Source of the DNA: Paenibacillus dendritiformis
Lineage (GTDB): Bacteria; Bacillota; Bacilli; Paenibacillales; Paenibacillaceae
DNA length: 64,000 nucleotides
Reading direction: 5' to 3'
Assembly (NCBI RefSeq): GCF_021654795.1
Contig: NZ_AP025344.1
Location: 3,968,501 to 4,032,500, forward strand
Shown piece after piece: positions 44,018 to 54,136 of this stretch. The position numbers were made by a program, and so were the translations under genes. Numbering within the stretch: the stretch's first letter is position 1; the number at the start of each line of letters is the position of its first letter. The notes below the pieces were generated by a model. It searched no databases and was not told the DNA's origin. It worked only from the letters and a program-made list of their open reading frames with translations.

Positions 44018-44515
44018 ATGCAAGCTACTCTTCGTACATTGGGCATGATTATGTTAATAGGAGCTCTGGTGGCGTCGATCAGCCTTCCGGCATCGGCTGC
44101 CAAGCAGGAAGACAAGTCCCGGGCCGCGAAGCTTACGCCCGAACCCGTCAGCGTACTGGTCGTCGACAAGGAAGGCGAACCGATAACAGAGAACGGACTT
44201 CTGATCGACAGCAAAACCTATGTGCCCATTATGGATATCAGTGAAGCGTTCCAGTTCAAGGTCCGGTGGGAGGGCATCAGCCACACCGTATATATCGATG
44301 GCCCCGAGGATGATATTGCCTGGAACTCGCTTACCAATAAGATGAAAGTCAACGGCAAGGATACGAAGCTGACCACGCTTCCCAAAGTGATCAAAGGCAA
44401 GACCTATGTGCCGATTCAGCTGCTGCACGATGTATTTCTGTTCGACTTCACCTGGGAAGGCAAGTCAAGAACCGTTACGCTCTGGTATGAGCCGCAGCCT
44501 TATTCTTCCGAATAA
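44018..44515 (+). CDS. Exported protein with copper amine oxidase N-terminal-like (stalk) domain
   Basis: 165 residues from the ATG at 44018, with AAAGGAGGT upstream. A signal peptide (about 1-28) ends in ASA-A. The mature protein shows the repeating stalk-domain pattern: TYVPIMDISEAFQFKVRWEG, HTVYIDG, then KMKVNGKD and TYVPIQLLHDVF, WEGKSRTVTLW. This beta-rich domain is common in cell-surface proteins of Paenibacillus and is thought to be structural or wall-associated. A strong terminator follows, so it is monocistronic. Confidence 0.82.
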   Translation: MQATLRTLGMIMLIGALVASISLPASAAKQEDKSRAAKLTPEPVSVLVVDKEGEPITENGLLIDSKTYVPIMDISEAFQFKVRWEGISHTVYIDGPEDDIAWNSLTNKMKVNGKDTKLTTLPKVIKGKTYVPIQLLHDVFLFDFTWEGKSRTVTLWYEPQPYSSE

Positions 44516-44552
44516 TTCCTGCGCCGCCGTCAGCAGGACGGCGAACGCCGAA

Positions 44553-44582
44553 CGGGACCGGACTCTTCCGGTCCCGTTTTTT
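44553..44582 (+). terminator. Rho-independent terminator
   Basis: A 9-bp stem CGGGACCGG / CCGGTCCCG with a 6-nt loop followed by TTTTTT, 37 nt after the stalk-domain gene. Confidence 0.92.
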
Positions 44583-44815
44583 GCCGCGCTTGTCGTCTGA
44601 CCTGAACCGAAAGGCCCCCTTCCGCTCCCTGCTCACCCCGGAAATCCGCGTTTTCCACGACCTGCTCCATAAAAATTTATCGCAAATGGGAATAAATAGA
44701 GACGAGTTGGCATTTTTATAGAATGATAGGGTATACACCGATGGCCGCATCGCTGCCGCTTCATCGTCTTGCCGCCGGCCAGGTGGACCACTTCATACCA
44801 AGAGAGGGGTACGCT

Positions 44816-46525
44816 ATGCGAATGAGACGCAAATCCATGCTGGCCGTGCTGACACTATTACTGGCTGTAAGCGCTTTTATGAGTGCTTGCGGCGGCAGCG
44901 GCCAAGGCACCAACTCTTCCTCGCCACCGGCGGCGAACAAGGAAAAGCCCGCTGATCCGGGGCCCGGGGGCAAGACCGAAACGCCGAAGGAGCAGGTCTT
45001 CCGCTTCAATCTGCATTCGAACCCGCCGACGCTCGATCCCGGACTGGCGCAAGACACGGTGGCGCACGCCGTGCTCAACGGGCTGTTCGAAGGGTTGACG
45101 CGGAGCAATGAGAACGGAGAGCCCATCCCGGGCACCGCCGAGAAGTGGGATATCTCCCCGGATGGCACCAAGTACACCTTCCATTTGCGGAAGGACGCGA
45201 AATGGTCGAACGGAGATCCCGTGACTGCCGAAGACTTCGAGTTCTCCTGGAAGCGGGTGCTCGATCCGAAGACCGAGCCGGCGCCGCCGTACGCTTATCA
45301 ACTGTACTATATCAAGGGCGCGGAAGCATACAATACCGGCCAGAACGCCGATCCGAATTCCGTCGCCATCAAGGCGGCCGATGCGCACACGCTCGAGGTC
45401 GAGCTGGAGCATTCCACTCCGTATTTTTTAAGCCTGCTTTCTTTCCAGACCTACTTCCCGGTGCATTCCTCCGTCAAAGACAATCCGAAATGGGCTTCCG
45501 AGGCGAGCACCATTATTTCGAACGGACCGTTCAAAATCAGCGAATGGAAGCAGCAAAGCTCGCTTGAGATGGTAAAAAATGAACATTACTACGATAAGGA
45601 TGACGTCAAATTCACCAAAGTGCAAATGTCCATGGTCGCCGATTCCGGTTCGGAGCTGAATATGTACGAGACTGACCAAATCGACTATGCCGGCATGCCG
45701 ACCGGACGCGTTCCGAACGAGCAAATTCCGATCTTGAAGGAGACGAAGCCGGACGAACTCGAGATTAAGGGCATCGCCTCCAGCTACTACTATTTGTTCA
45801 ACAATAAGCAGGAGCCGTTCAATAACGTCAACATCCGCAAAGCGCTGTCGATGGCGATCGACCGTCAGCTCATCGTCGACAAGGTGACTCTCGGCGGACA
45901 GCTTCCCGCGTTCGGCATCGTTCCTCCGGGAATCGCGGGCGAGAAAGCGGAATACCGCTCCGAACACAAGGATGATTATTTCAAGGAGAATATAGAGGAA
46001 GCGAAGGCGCTGCTGCAGAAGGGGCTCAGCGAGCTCGGGCTGTCCGCCATGCCTGAATTTACGCTCGCTTACAATACCGATGAGAGCCACAAAAAGGTCG
46101 CCGAGGCGGTCGCCGACATGTGGAGCAAAAATCTCGGCATCAAAGTGAAAATCGAAAACCAGGAATGGGGCGTCTTCCTGAAGAACCGCACCGCGCTCAA
46201 CTATCAGATGGCCCGGGCCGGATGGACGACCGACTACAACGACCCGATGTCCTTCATCGATCTGTACATGACCGGAAGCGGCAACAACGATATCGGGTAC
46301 AGCAATCCGGAATTCGACAAGCTCGTCCGGGACGCGAAGCAATCATTGGACAACAAGGAAAGGATGGAATTGATGGAAAAGGCGGAGCGCATGCTGATCG
46401 AGCGGGATCAGGCCATTCTTCCGCTGTACTACTATACAAGTGTTGGGTTGAAGAAGCCGTATCTCAAAAACGTATTTATCGACTATCAAGGAATGATTAA
46501 CTACAGCCGGGGTTATTTCGAATAA
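44816..46525 (+). CDS. oppA: Oligopeptide ABC transporter substrate-binding lipoprotein
   Basis: 569 residues from the ATG at 44816 (GAGAGGGG upstream). A type II signal ends in AFMSAC with Cys25 as the lipidated residue, followed by a low-complexity S/P/G/K linker. The mature part is an SBP_bac_5 protein with FRFNLHSNPPTLDPGLAQD, YTFHLRKDAKWSNGDPVTA, NVNIRKALSMAIDR and WTTDYNDPMSFIDLY. It captures peptides at the membrane surface. It is the first gene of oppABCDF; the 120-nt gap to oppB may balance expression of the binding protein. Confidence 0.92.
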   Translation: MRMRRKSMLAVLTLLLAVSAFMSACGGSGQGTNSSSPPAANKEKPADPGPGGKTETPKEQVFRFNLHSNPPTLDPGLAQDTVAHAVLNGLFEGLTRSNENGEPIPGTAEKWDISPDGTKYTFHLRKDAKWSNGDPVTAEDFEFSWKRVLDPKTEPAPPYAYQLYYIKGAEAYNTGQNADPNSVAIKAADAHTLEVELEHSTPYFLSLLSFQTYFPVHSSVKDNPKWASEASTIISNGPFKISEWKQQSSLEMVKNEHYYDKDDVKFTKVQMSMVADSGSELNMYETDQIDYAGMPTGRVPNEQIPILKETKPDELEIKGIASSYYYLFNNKQEPFNNVNIRKALSMAIDRQLIVDKVTLGGQLPAFGIVPPGIAGEKAEYRSEHKDDYFKENIEEAKALLQKGLSELGLSAMPEFTLAYNTDESHKKVAEAVADMWSKNLGIKVKIENQEWGVFLKNRTALNYQMARAGWTTDYNDPMSFIDLYMTGSGNNDIGYSNPEFDKLVRDAKQSLDNKERMELMEKAERMLIERDQAILPLYYYTSVGLKKPYLKNVFIDYQGMINYSRGYFE

Positions 46526-46645
46526 CGGCGCCGCTCGCGCTTGCCCGGGATGAAGCTCATCCGGGATGCACTTGGCCAATGGCCGGTGCGTCCCGCTTCT
46601 TCATATCCGCGGCGGAATGAACCTGATCAGAAGGAGGATGCATCC

Positions 46646-47584
46646 ATGATTCGGTACTCCTTGACCAAGCTGTTCTATCTTATCCTGTCGCTGTGGGTGC
46701 TGGCTTCCGTCACCTTTTTGCTCATGAAGGCCATTCCCGGCGACCCGTTCATGTCCGAAAAAGCGGTTCCGCCCGAAATTCGCGCCCGTCTCATGGCCCA
46801 ATACGGACTGGATAAACCGCTGTATGAGCAATATTTCGTCTACTTGTCCAACCTGGCGAAAGGCGATCTGGGGATTTCGATGAAAATGCAGGACCGCGAA
46901 GTCGGCCAGACGATACGGGATGCCTTCCCCTACTCCATGAAGCTTGGCGTCGTATCGATTATCGTCTCCGTCGTCATCGGCGTCAGCCTGGGCATGGTCG
47001 CGGCCCTGCGGCATCGCAAGCTGCTCGACTCCGCCTCGATGGTCATCGCCGTGCTGGGCGTCTCGGTCCCCAGCTTCGTGCTCGCCTCCTTCTTTCAATA
47101 TATTTTCGGCGTGAAGCTGAAGTGGCTGCATGTCGTCGGCCTGAACGGACCGCTTGATTACATCATGCCGACCCTGGCCCTCTCCGCCCTGCCTATCGCC
47201 TTCATCGCGCGCCTGACGCGCTCGAACATGCTGGAAGTGTTAACGGCCGATTATATTAAGACGGCCAAGGCCAAAGGCCTGTCCCGCGGCACCATCATCC
47301 GCCGGCATGTGCTGCGCAACGGCATTCTGCCCGTTGTCACCTATCTTGGGCCGCTGACGGCCAACGTCGTGACAGGCTCCTTCATCATCGAGCAAATATT
47401 CGGAATCGGGGGGCTCGGCAAAATATTCGTGACGAGCATCAGCAACCGCGACTACTCGCTTATTATGGGAATCACCCTATTCTACGGGCTGATTCTGATG
47501 TGTGCCCGCTTCATCACCGACATCGCATACGGGTTGATCGATCCCCGCATCACTCTTGTCACGAGAAAGGAGAAGGCCGCATGA
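46646..47584 (+). CDS. oppB: Oligopeptide ABC transporter permease OppB
   Basis: 312 residues from the ATG at 46646 (AAGGAGG 8 nt upstream). A first helix and a conserved PGDPF (about 31-35) begin the protein. Five further helices and the EAA-like loop EVLTADYIKTAKAKGLSRG are typical of DppB/OppB. It forms the translocation channel with OppC. Its stop overlaps the oppC ATG by 4 nt. Confidence 0.93.
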   Translation: MIRYSLTKLFYLILSLWVLASVTFLLMKAIPGDPFMSEKAVPPEIRARLMAQYGLDKPLYEQYFVYLSNLAKGDLGISMKMQDREVGQTIRDAFPYSMKLGVVSIIVSVVIGVSLGMVAALRHRKLLDSASMVIAVLGVSVPSFVLASFFQYIFGVKLKWLHVVGLNGPLDYIMPTLALSALPIAFIARLTRSNMLEVLTADYIKTAKAKGLSRGTIIRRHVLRNGILPVVTYLGPLTANVVTGSFIIEQIFGIGGLGKIFVTSISNRDYSLIMGITLFYGLILMCARFITDIAYGLIDPRITLVTRKEKAA

Positions 47585-48528
47585 CCATGTTCCATTCCTC
47601 CCCTGCCGATGAACGTCCTCTCGCCCCGGAAGATTTCCGCAAGGCGAACGTCAGCGAACATGCGGCGGAAGCGATCGAACAGGAAAGCGTATCCGCATGG
47701 CGCGACGCCTGGCTGCGGCTGCGCGGCAACCGGGTTGCCATGACGGGTCTTGTCTTCTTGCTGCTCATCATCGTCATGGCCATTATCGGCCCGATGCTGA
47801 CGCCTTACGATTACTACTCCAACAATCTGGAGAAGACGAACCTGCCGCCTTCCTCCGAGCATTGGTTCGGCACGGACGATCTCGGCCGCGACATGTTCGC
47901 CCGCACGTGGATGGGCGCCCGCATCTCGCTTACCGTCGGCTTCTCCGCCGCGGCCATCAACCTCGTCATCGGCGTCATCTACGGCGGCATCATGGGCTAT
48001 ATCGGCGGACGGCTTGACGAGGTGATGAACAAAATCTCCGAAATCATCTATTCCATCCCGGATCTGCTGGTGGCAATTCTGCTCGTCGTCGTCTTCGAAC
48101 CGAGCCTGAGCACGATTATTTTGGCGCTGTGCGTGACCGGCTGGATCAATATGTCCTGGATCGTGCGCGGGCAGATGATGCAGCTCAAAAATCAGGAATA
48201 TGCCCTCGCCTCCCGCTCCCTCGGCTCGTCGGGCATGCGCATTCTGTTCCGGCATCTCCTGCCGAACGCCATGGGCCCGATTATCGTCACCTTGACCTTG
48301 GCGGTGCCGGCAGCCATCTTCAGCGAAGCGGTGCTGAGCTTCCTCGGGCTGGGCGTGCAATCGCCGGCCGCATCGTGGGGGACGATGATTAACGACGCCC
48401 TTAAAGCGATGATCATACATCCTTGGCGGCTTGCCTTCCCTGCGCTGTTCATCAGCTTGATGATGCTGTGCTTCAATCTGTTCGGCGACGGGCTGCGCGA
48501 TGCGCTCGATCCGAAGATGAAAAAATAA
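47581..48528 (+). CDS. oppC: Oligopeptide ABC transporter permease OppC
   Basis: 315 residues. A ~40-residue cytoplasmic N-terminus leads to a first helix, then HWFGTDDLGRDMFART, the OppC/DppC hallmark, then five helices. The EAA-like loop is LKNQEYALASRSLGSSG. The ATG lies within ATGA shared with oppB. It ends 19 nt before oppD. Confidence 0.93.
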   Translation: MTMFHSSPADERPLAPEDFRKANVSEHAAEAIEQESVSAWRDAWLRLRGNRVAMTGLVFLLLIIVMAIIGPMLTPYDYYSNNLEKTNLPPSSEHWFGTDDLGRDMFARTWMGARISLTVGFSAAAINLVIGVIYGGIMGYIGGRLDEVMNKISEIIYSIPDLLVAILLVVVFEPSLSTIILALCVTGWINMSWIVRGQMMQLKNQEYALASRSLGSSGMRILFRHLLPNAMGPIIVTLTLAVPAAIFSEAVLSFLGLGVQSPAASWGTMINDALKAMIIHPWRLAFPALFISLMMLCFNLFGDGLRDALDPKMKK

Positions 48529-48547
48529 GGACAAGGAGGGTTCGCCC

Positions 48548-49536
48548 ATGCAGCGATTGCTAGAAGTCCAAGATCTCTGTGTCTCCTTCCATGTCCGCGG
48601 CGGCGAGGTGCAAGCCGTGCGCGGCATCGGATTCCATGTCCAGCCCGGCGAGGCCGTCGCCATCGTCGGCGAATCCGGCTGCGGCAAGAGCGTGACCGCC
48701 CAAGCGATCATGCGTCTTCTGCCGCATCCTCCCGCCCGCGTTCATCAAGGGGAGATCCGGTTCCAGGGAAAAGATCTGCTGAGCCTGAAGGAGCGGGAAA
48801 TGCAGTCCATCCGGGGCAAGGATATCGGAATGATCTTCCAGGATCCGATGACATCGCTCAATCCGACGATGACGATCGGCCGCCAGATTACCGAAGTGCT
48901 GATGAAGCATCAGCGCCTGACATCGCAGGAAGCCAAGCGCCGGGCGATAGAGATGCTGGAGATGGTCGGCATCCCCCATCCGGCCACGCGCTTCTCCCAA
49001 TATCCGCATGAGTTCTCCGGCGGCATGAGGCAGCGGGCCATGATCGCCATTGCCTTGGCCTGCCGCCCGGCGCTGCTCATCGCGGACGAGCCGACGACGG
49101 CGCTGGACGTGACGATCCAGGCCCAGATTCTGCGCGTGCTCAAGCAGCTGCAGCGCGACTTCGGGACATCGATCATTCTCATTACGCATGATCTTGGCAT
49201 CGTGGCGGATCTGTGCGATCGCGTCATCGTCATGTATGCGGGCCAGATCGTCGAGACCGGCACGAAGCGGGAAATATTCAAGAAGCCGAAGCATCCCTAC
49301 ACCCGTGGTCTGCTGCGTTCCTTGCCGCGAATCGATCAGGGCAAGGATGAGCCGCTCGTGCCGATATACGGCACGCCGCCCGACCTGGCCAAGCCGCCGT
49401 CCGGGTGCCCGTTCTGGGCCCGCTGCAGCGATGCGATGCGCGTCTGCCAGGAACGGCAGCCGGAAGCGACCGCCATCAGCGGAACCCACAGCGCGAGCTG
49501 CTGGCTGCTGCATCCGCTCGCACGGGAGGTGGCCAG

Positions 49537-49540
<4 letters not shown>
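48548..49540 (+). CDS. oppD: Oligopeptide ABC transporter ATPase OppD
   Basis: 330 residues: Walker A GESGCGKS, signature FSGGMRQRAMIAIAL, Walker B LLIADEPTTALDV, switch ITHDLG. The C-terminal oligo_HPY extension with PPSGCPFWARC holds conserved cysteines that in relatives bind an iron-sulfur cluster. It pairs with OppF, whose ATG overlaps its stop. Confidence 0.93.
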
Positions 49541-50496
<956 letters not shown>

Positions 50497-50539
50497 GCTG
50501 TCCGCGAGCCGCGTGCAGGGACCACAGCAGAAGATACGG

Positions 50540-50572
50540 CAGGAGGCCGAACGCATTCCGTTCAGCCTCCTG
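50540..50572 (+). terminator. Terminator of the opp operon
   Basis: CAGGAGGC pairs with GCCTCCTG and, inside a one-base interruption, GAAC pairs with GTTC; TTCGTT follows. It lies 44 nt after oppF. Confidence 0.7.
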
Positions 50573-50751
50573 TTCGTTAGATGAGTAAGAGAAGGCAGCG
50601 AGCCTTCCGGCCAGCCTGCCCGATCCGCGAAGCTGACTCGCCCTCTCCGGCCGCAATCCCACGCATAGCGCGAATGCCCTCCTCTACAGCTTCCCGCATA
50701 ATACAGCTTCCGGAGGAAGCTTACTACGGCAACGATGCAAAGACACTATGC

Positions 50752-51432
50752 TTACAGCAAATGAGAGGACAACTGAAACAGATCGCCGCAGATGAACCGG
50801 ATATGAGGGAAGCTGCCCTGCTTGTTTTTCCGGTTCAGCCAGACCGTATCGATTCCGACGTTCGCCGCGCCCCCCACGTCGCCGCTCAAGGAATCTCCGA
50901 TATGAAGCACATCCTCCCGCTTGAGCCCGAACTGCTCCAGAGCGCAGCGGAACATCTCCGGCCGCGGCTTGTAGGCGCGCGCATCCTCGCTCGTCATGAC
51001 CCCGTCCACCTCCAAACCGTGCAGGCGCAAAGCCGCCTCGATATCGGCCCGATCCGTATTCGACAATATATAGACCGGATAGGATTGGCGGGCCAGCTCC
51101 ACGAACCGTCTCGCATCCTCGTAAAGGTTCGGTTGTTCCCAATTGGCGTACTGGAGCGCCAGCAGATCGTCCGGCCGGCTGAACGAATCGAAGTAAATGA
51201 GCGTCTCGGCCAGGCATTCCCACGCGAGCTGGCGCTGGCTCTGATACGAGCTGCCATAGCTCTCGAGCAGCATCCTGGACAAGCTCTGCCACCAGTAAGT
51301 ACCGATCTCCCGCAGACTGCATTCCCGGCGGGAATTCACCTGGATATTGCGGAACGCAATCTGCAATATGTTCTCATCTTCCCATGCCAACGTTCCATAA
51401 AAGTTAATAAATAGCGCCTTGTACTTCGCCAT
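50752..51432 (-). CDS. HAD-superfamily protein with Asn at the nucleophile position
   Basis: 226 residues from the ATG at 51432. HAD motifs are all placed: motif I ALFINFYGTLAWED (residues 6-19), motif II VYILSNTD, motif III KPRPEMF, motif IV HIGDSLSGDV. In the family motif I begins D-x-(D/Y)-G-T-L and the first Asp attacks the phosphate. Here the codon is AAC, giving N10-F-Y-G-T-L. The other motifs are intact. It may be a non-catalytic binding protein, or slowly active after deamidation. The codons around it are clean, so a frameshift is not the cause. Confidence 0.85.
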   Translation of the reverse strand: MAKYKALFINFYGTLAWEDENILQIAFRNIQVNSRRECSLREIGTYWWQSLSRMLLESYGSSYQSQRQLAWECLAETLIYFDSFSRPDDLLALQYANWEQPNLYEDARRFVELARQSYPVYILSNTDRADIEAALRLHGLEVDGVMTSEDARAYKPRPEMFRCALEQFGLKREDVLHIGDSLSGDVGGAANVGIDTVWLNRKNKQGSFPHIRFICGDLFQLSSHLL

Positions 51433-51857
51433 GACGTCCCATCCCCTTATCCGCATGACTTCCGGCCGATGTTCCGTATGAATGCGCCGCGCTGTACCCC
51501 ACCTCACGGACCGGGCCTGGGCTGCCGCCGCTGCACAATTCCGTCGATAAGCGTCGAGAATACTTCCAGTATAGCAAACCTGTTTCGCAAGAAGAGAGTC
51601 ATCTCCTGAAAAAGGGACTTGGGGGCCTCCAGGATAGGCTTGCTGAACTAGGAGATCACGGCTGCCTTTCATTCAAAGAAATCGCTTACTTCGTTCCACC
51701 GCGAAGCTGAGCCGGCGCTCGGCATGCAAGCCGCATGGCAAACAATGATTTTCCGAAGCGAAGGGCGAGAGCGGAATCTCGATTCTATCAGTCTCGCATA
51801 TGGTAGAGAGGAAGGCGGCAAGCGGCCGATTCATTTCGAGGGAGAGGAGGTGCATTG
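51433..51857. other. Divergent intergenic region
   Basis: 425 bp between the HAD gene and the pyruvyl-transferase-like gene. On the minus strand an extended -10 (TGCTATACT, TATACT at 51573-51568) could start HAD transcription. No gene or clear repeat is seen in the rest. Confidence 0.45.
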
Positions 51858-52874
51858 ATGAATATTGCCGTATGCGGATATTACGGGATGGGGCGCTTCG
51901 GCGACGATTTATGCTTGCGGACGCTGCAGAAGCATCTCGACGGACATGCCGTCTACCCCTGGCTGCCGCATATGAACCCGGATGAGACCGATGCCGTCAT
52001 CATCGGGGGAGGAGATCTGATCACGCCGCACTACTTCAACCCTTATTACTTCCCGGCGGCGCTGCGCAATCATCCCACCTGGGTATATGGCGTCGGCATT
52101 GGCGATGACTGGCCGGAAGAGACCTGGCCGGAGGACCAAGTGAATCTGTACCGGGAGCGGGTACGTCAGGCCAACAAGGCCGTGTTCCGCGACGCCCATT
52201 CGCTTGCTGTCGCTTCCCGGGCCGGCTTCCACCCGTATCCGACGATGGCGCCGGACATCGCTTTCGGCTATCGGGAGCCCCGGTTCCCCGTAAAGCGGTT
52301 ATCCGACAGGCCCACGATCGGCATCGTCGTCTCCGCCTGTTCCGCCTTCCCGCTCGAAGCAATCCTTCGGCTCTTCCTCCGGTTGACAAGCGAAGGCTTC
52401 CATCTTGCCCTTATACCCGTCATGAATCATCCTACGAACGGATTCTCCGACTTCAACATGTGCAACCGGCTGTACCGGGCCCTGAAGGCCCGCCATCCCC
52501 GCGCCTCCGCCGAAGCGCTGCCGCCGTTCATGGAACTGGACGTGACCTACAGCATCATTCAAGCCATGGACATGCTGATCTCCTGCAAGCTCCATCCGTC
52601 GCTTGTGGCCCTGCGCGCCGGAAAGCCCGTGTTCGCCTTCCGCAAGACGAATAAGCTCCGCTGCCTGCTCAGGCCCTTCGGCATGGAGAAATATGTCTGC
52701 TCCGTTGAAACGGAAGGAGAAGACCATTGGCCGCGAATCGAGGATTTCCTTGAACACGGCCAGGCCAAGGCGCAGGCGGCCCTGCCCCGCATCCGCCAGG
52801 CCGAACGCGAGAGCGTGCGCCAGCTTCGCCGCCTGAAGGCGGATATCGAGCAGCGATGCCGGCAGCATCGCTGA
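51858..52874 (+). CDS. Polysaccharide pyruvyl transferase family protein (CsaB-like)
   Basis: 338 residues from the ATG at 51858 (GAGAGGAGG 7 nt upstream; an in-frame TTG directly before it is less likely). The N-terminal YYGMGRFGDDLCL and AVIIGGGDLITPHYF, and the C-terminal YSIIQAMDMLISCKLHPSLVALRAGKPVFAF, match this GT-B-like family. Members add ketal pyruvate to cell-wall or capsule sugars, e.g. CsaB for S-layer anchoring. The usual substrate for such an enzyme (an S-layer or wall glycan gene) is not adjacent. Two small DUF2642-like genes follow. Confidence 0.82.
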   Translation: MNIAVCGYYGMGRFGDDLCLRTLQKHLDGHAVYPWLPHMNPDETDAVIIGGGDLITPHYFNPYYFPAALRNHPTWVYGVGIGDDWPEETWPEDQVNLYRERVRQANKAVFRDAHSLAVASRAGFHPYPTMAPDIAFGYREPRFPVKRLSDRPTIGIVVSACSAFPLEAILRLFLRLTSEGFHLALIPVMNHPTNGFSDFNMCNRLYRALKARHPRASAEALPPFMELDVTYSIIQAMDMLISCKLHPSLVALRAGKPVFAFRKTNKLRCLLRPFGMEKYVCSVETEGEDHWPRIEDFLEHGQAKAQAALPRIRQAERESVRQLRRLKADIEQRCRQHR

Positions 52875-52933
52875 TTGTGATGGCCATCGGAACAGATCGA
52901 ACAAAAATGATCGTAGAGAGAGGAGGTAGCAGG

Positions 52934-53245
52934 ATGGGTTTCTGGTTCGGGTACGGCCGGCTTGTCAACAAGATTCGCCATCTGGAGGGAAAAGTCGAGG
53001 AATTGGCTCGCGGCGCCGATGAAGCGGCTTCGGGCCCTAATGAAGAATTAAAACGGTTCCTGGAGTTCAAGGTGGGAACGGAGATCGTGGTCTGCACCCC
53101 AAGCGCTTCGGTGCGGGGCGTGCTCCTCAGCGTAGGCGCCGGCGTTTTGCAGCTAAGGGAGGCAACCGGCGATCGCGCCGTCATCCCGTTTTCCAAAGTG
53201 ACCTATGTCCAATCATCGGCAAGCAGAGAGGAGACCTTGCGATGA
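52934..53245 (+). CDS. Small DUF2642-like protein
   Basis: 103 residues from the ATG at 52934 (GAGGAGGT 7 nt upstream). The first ~45 residues form a charged helix; the last ~55 form a small beta-barrel-like unit (VGTEIVVCTPSASVRGVLLS, VLQLREATG, AVIPFSKVTYV) like DUF2642/LSm-type folds. Its stop overlaps the next start by 4 nt. Function unknown. Confidence 0.65.
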   Translation: MGFWFGYGRLVNKIRHLEGKVEELARGADEAASGPNEELKRFLEFKVGTEIVVCTPSASVRGVLLSVGAGVLQLREATGDRAVIPFSKVTYVQSSASREETLR

Positions 53246-53445
53246 ACTTTCGCCAACTGCTGCGAAGTTATATCGGGAATGCGGTGGAGATCATGACCGC
53301 CCATGGCGTGACGGCGGGGACGCTGCAATCCGTCGGCAGCTCCACCCTGACCCTTAAGGTTCCTCTGATTTTTAACGGACCTTCCGGGCAAATCGCCGCC
53401 ATTCCGCTGCAAGCGATCGAACTTGTCCGCATTCCCGCAGACTGA
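53242..53445 (+). CDS. Small DUF2642-like protein, second copy
   Basis: 67 residues: NFRQLLRSYIGNAVEIMTAH, then GTLQSVGSSTLTLKV and AAIPLQAIELVRI. This is the same beta unit as the C-terminal half of the preceding protein, without the helical part. ATGA overlap means coupled translation, so the two may form a complex. Function unknown. Confidence 0.68.
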   Translation: MNFRQLLRSYIGNAVEIMTAHGVTAGTLQSVGSSTLTLKVPLIFNGPSGQIAAIPLQAIELVRIPAD

Positions 53446-53452
53446 TAATGAC

Positions 53453-53482
53453 GCCGGGGCGCACGGGAACGTGCGCCCCGGC
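53453..53482 (+). terminator. Strong GC-rich hairpin after the DUF2642 pair
   Basis: A 13-bp perfect stem GCCGGGGCGCACG / CGTGCGCCCCGGC with a GGAA tetraloop, 8 nt after the stop. There is no T run, so it may stabilise the 3' end or need help to terminate. Confidence 0.6.
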
Positions 53483-53536
53483 GCTGTAGTACCGGCTCTT
53501 CCCTCCGGCTCTCGGGGCATGGGTGACCCCCCGAGC

Positions 53537-53791
53537 TTAACGATGTCTTTGCAAGGGGCGCTCCAGCGCGTACAGGTCGTCCTCCAGAGCGGCCATCCGC
53601 TCGAGGAGCAGCTTCCTTGCATCCTGAACCGCCTGGTTGTACAGATGCGGACCCAGTTCCTTGATCATAAAATCAACGAGCTGCTCCGCTCCGATATCTC
53701 CAAGCTCCTCCGCGCGCTCTTCCGCAAAGAAACGCTTCACCTGCTCCATAATGTGCTGCTTCTGTTCTCTTGGCAGCTTTATCGGATTCAT
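53537..53791 (-). CDS. DUF2164 family protein
   Basis: 84 residues from the ATG at 53791 (AGGAG just upstream). The pattern IKLPREQKQHIMEQVKRFF, EERAEELGDIGAEQLVDFMI and GPHLYNQAVQDARKLL is that of DUF2164, a small all-helical family of unknown role in Bacilli. It follows the small membrane protein gene on the same strand. Confidence 0.83.
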   Translation of the reverse strand: MNPIKLPREQKQHIMEQVKRFFAEERAEELGDIGAEQLVDFMIKELGPHLYNQAVQDARKLLLERMAALEDDLYALERPLQRHR

Positions 53792-53856
53792 GCCGCTCCT
53801 CCTCCATACTCCTTCGTTCCCTGCGTTCCGCTTGAATCCAGCCGTTGTGCGCGCCA

Positions 53857-54048
53857 TCAACGATCCGGCGGATAGACCGGAGGCTGTCCCAACCTGCTCT
53901 CCTTCTCCCGAATGGCCAAGTCCAGCCAGCGGATGGTCCGGTGCAGCGCGCGAATGACCAGAATACTGATATAGATGCCAAGGGCGAAGACCACCGCATA
54001 AATCATAAGCGGGATAAATCCAAAAAATGAAACGAATCCGATATCCAT
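53857..54048 (-). CDS. Small single-helix membrane protein
   Basis: 63 residues from the ATG at 54048 (GAGGTG 6 nt upstream). One long hydrophobic helix (about residues 5-35) is followed by a basic amphipathic tail (RALHRTIRWLDLAIREKESR) ending in PPVYPPDR. Such proteins often tune membrane complexes; no family is recognised. Confidence 0.6.
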   Translation of the reverse strand: MDIGFVSFFGFIPLMIYAVVFALGIYISILVIRALHRTIRWLDLAIREKESRLGQPPVYPPDR

Positions 54049-54136
54049 CGGAGACACCTCCAACCGTTATGTCTCAGTACGCGCTTTCCCGCCGGCCGCC
54101 AGGTCACAAGTTGCGGCTCCTTACCCGTTCTCTTCC

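Noticed and set aside
47482..48711. Minus-strand open frame (409 codons) opposite oppC/oppD
   Set aside because: Its His/Asp/Arg-rich composition is typical of antisense translation of permease genes, and there is no ribosome binding site.
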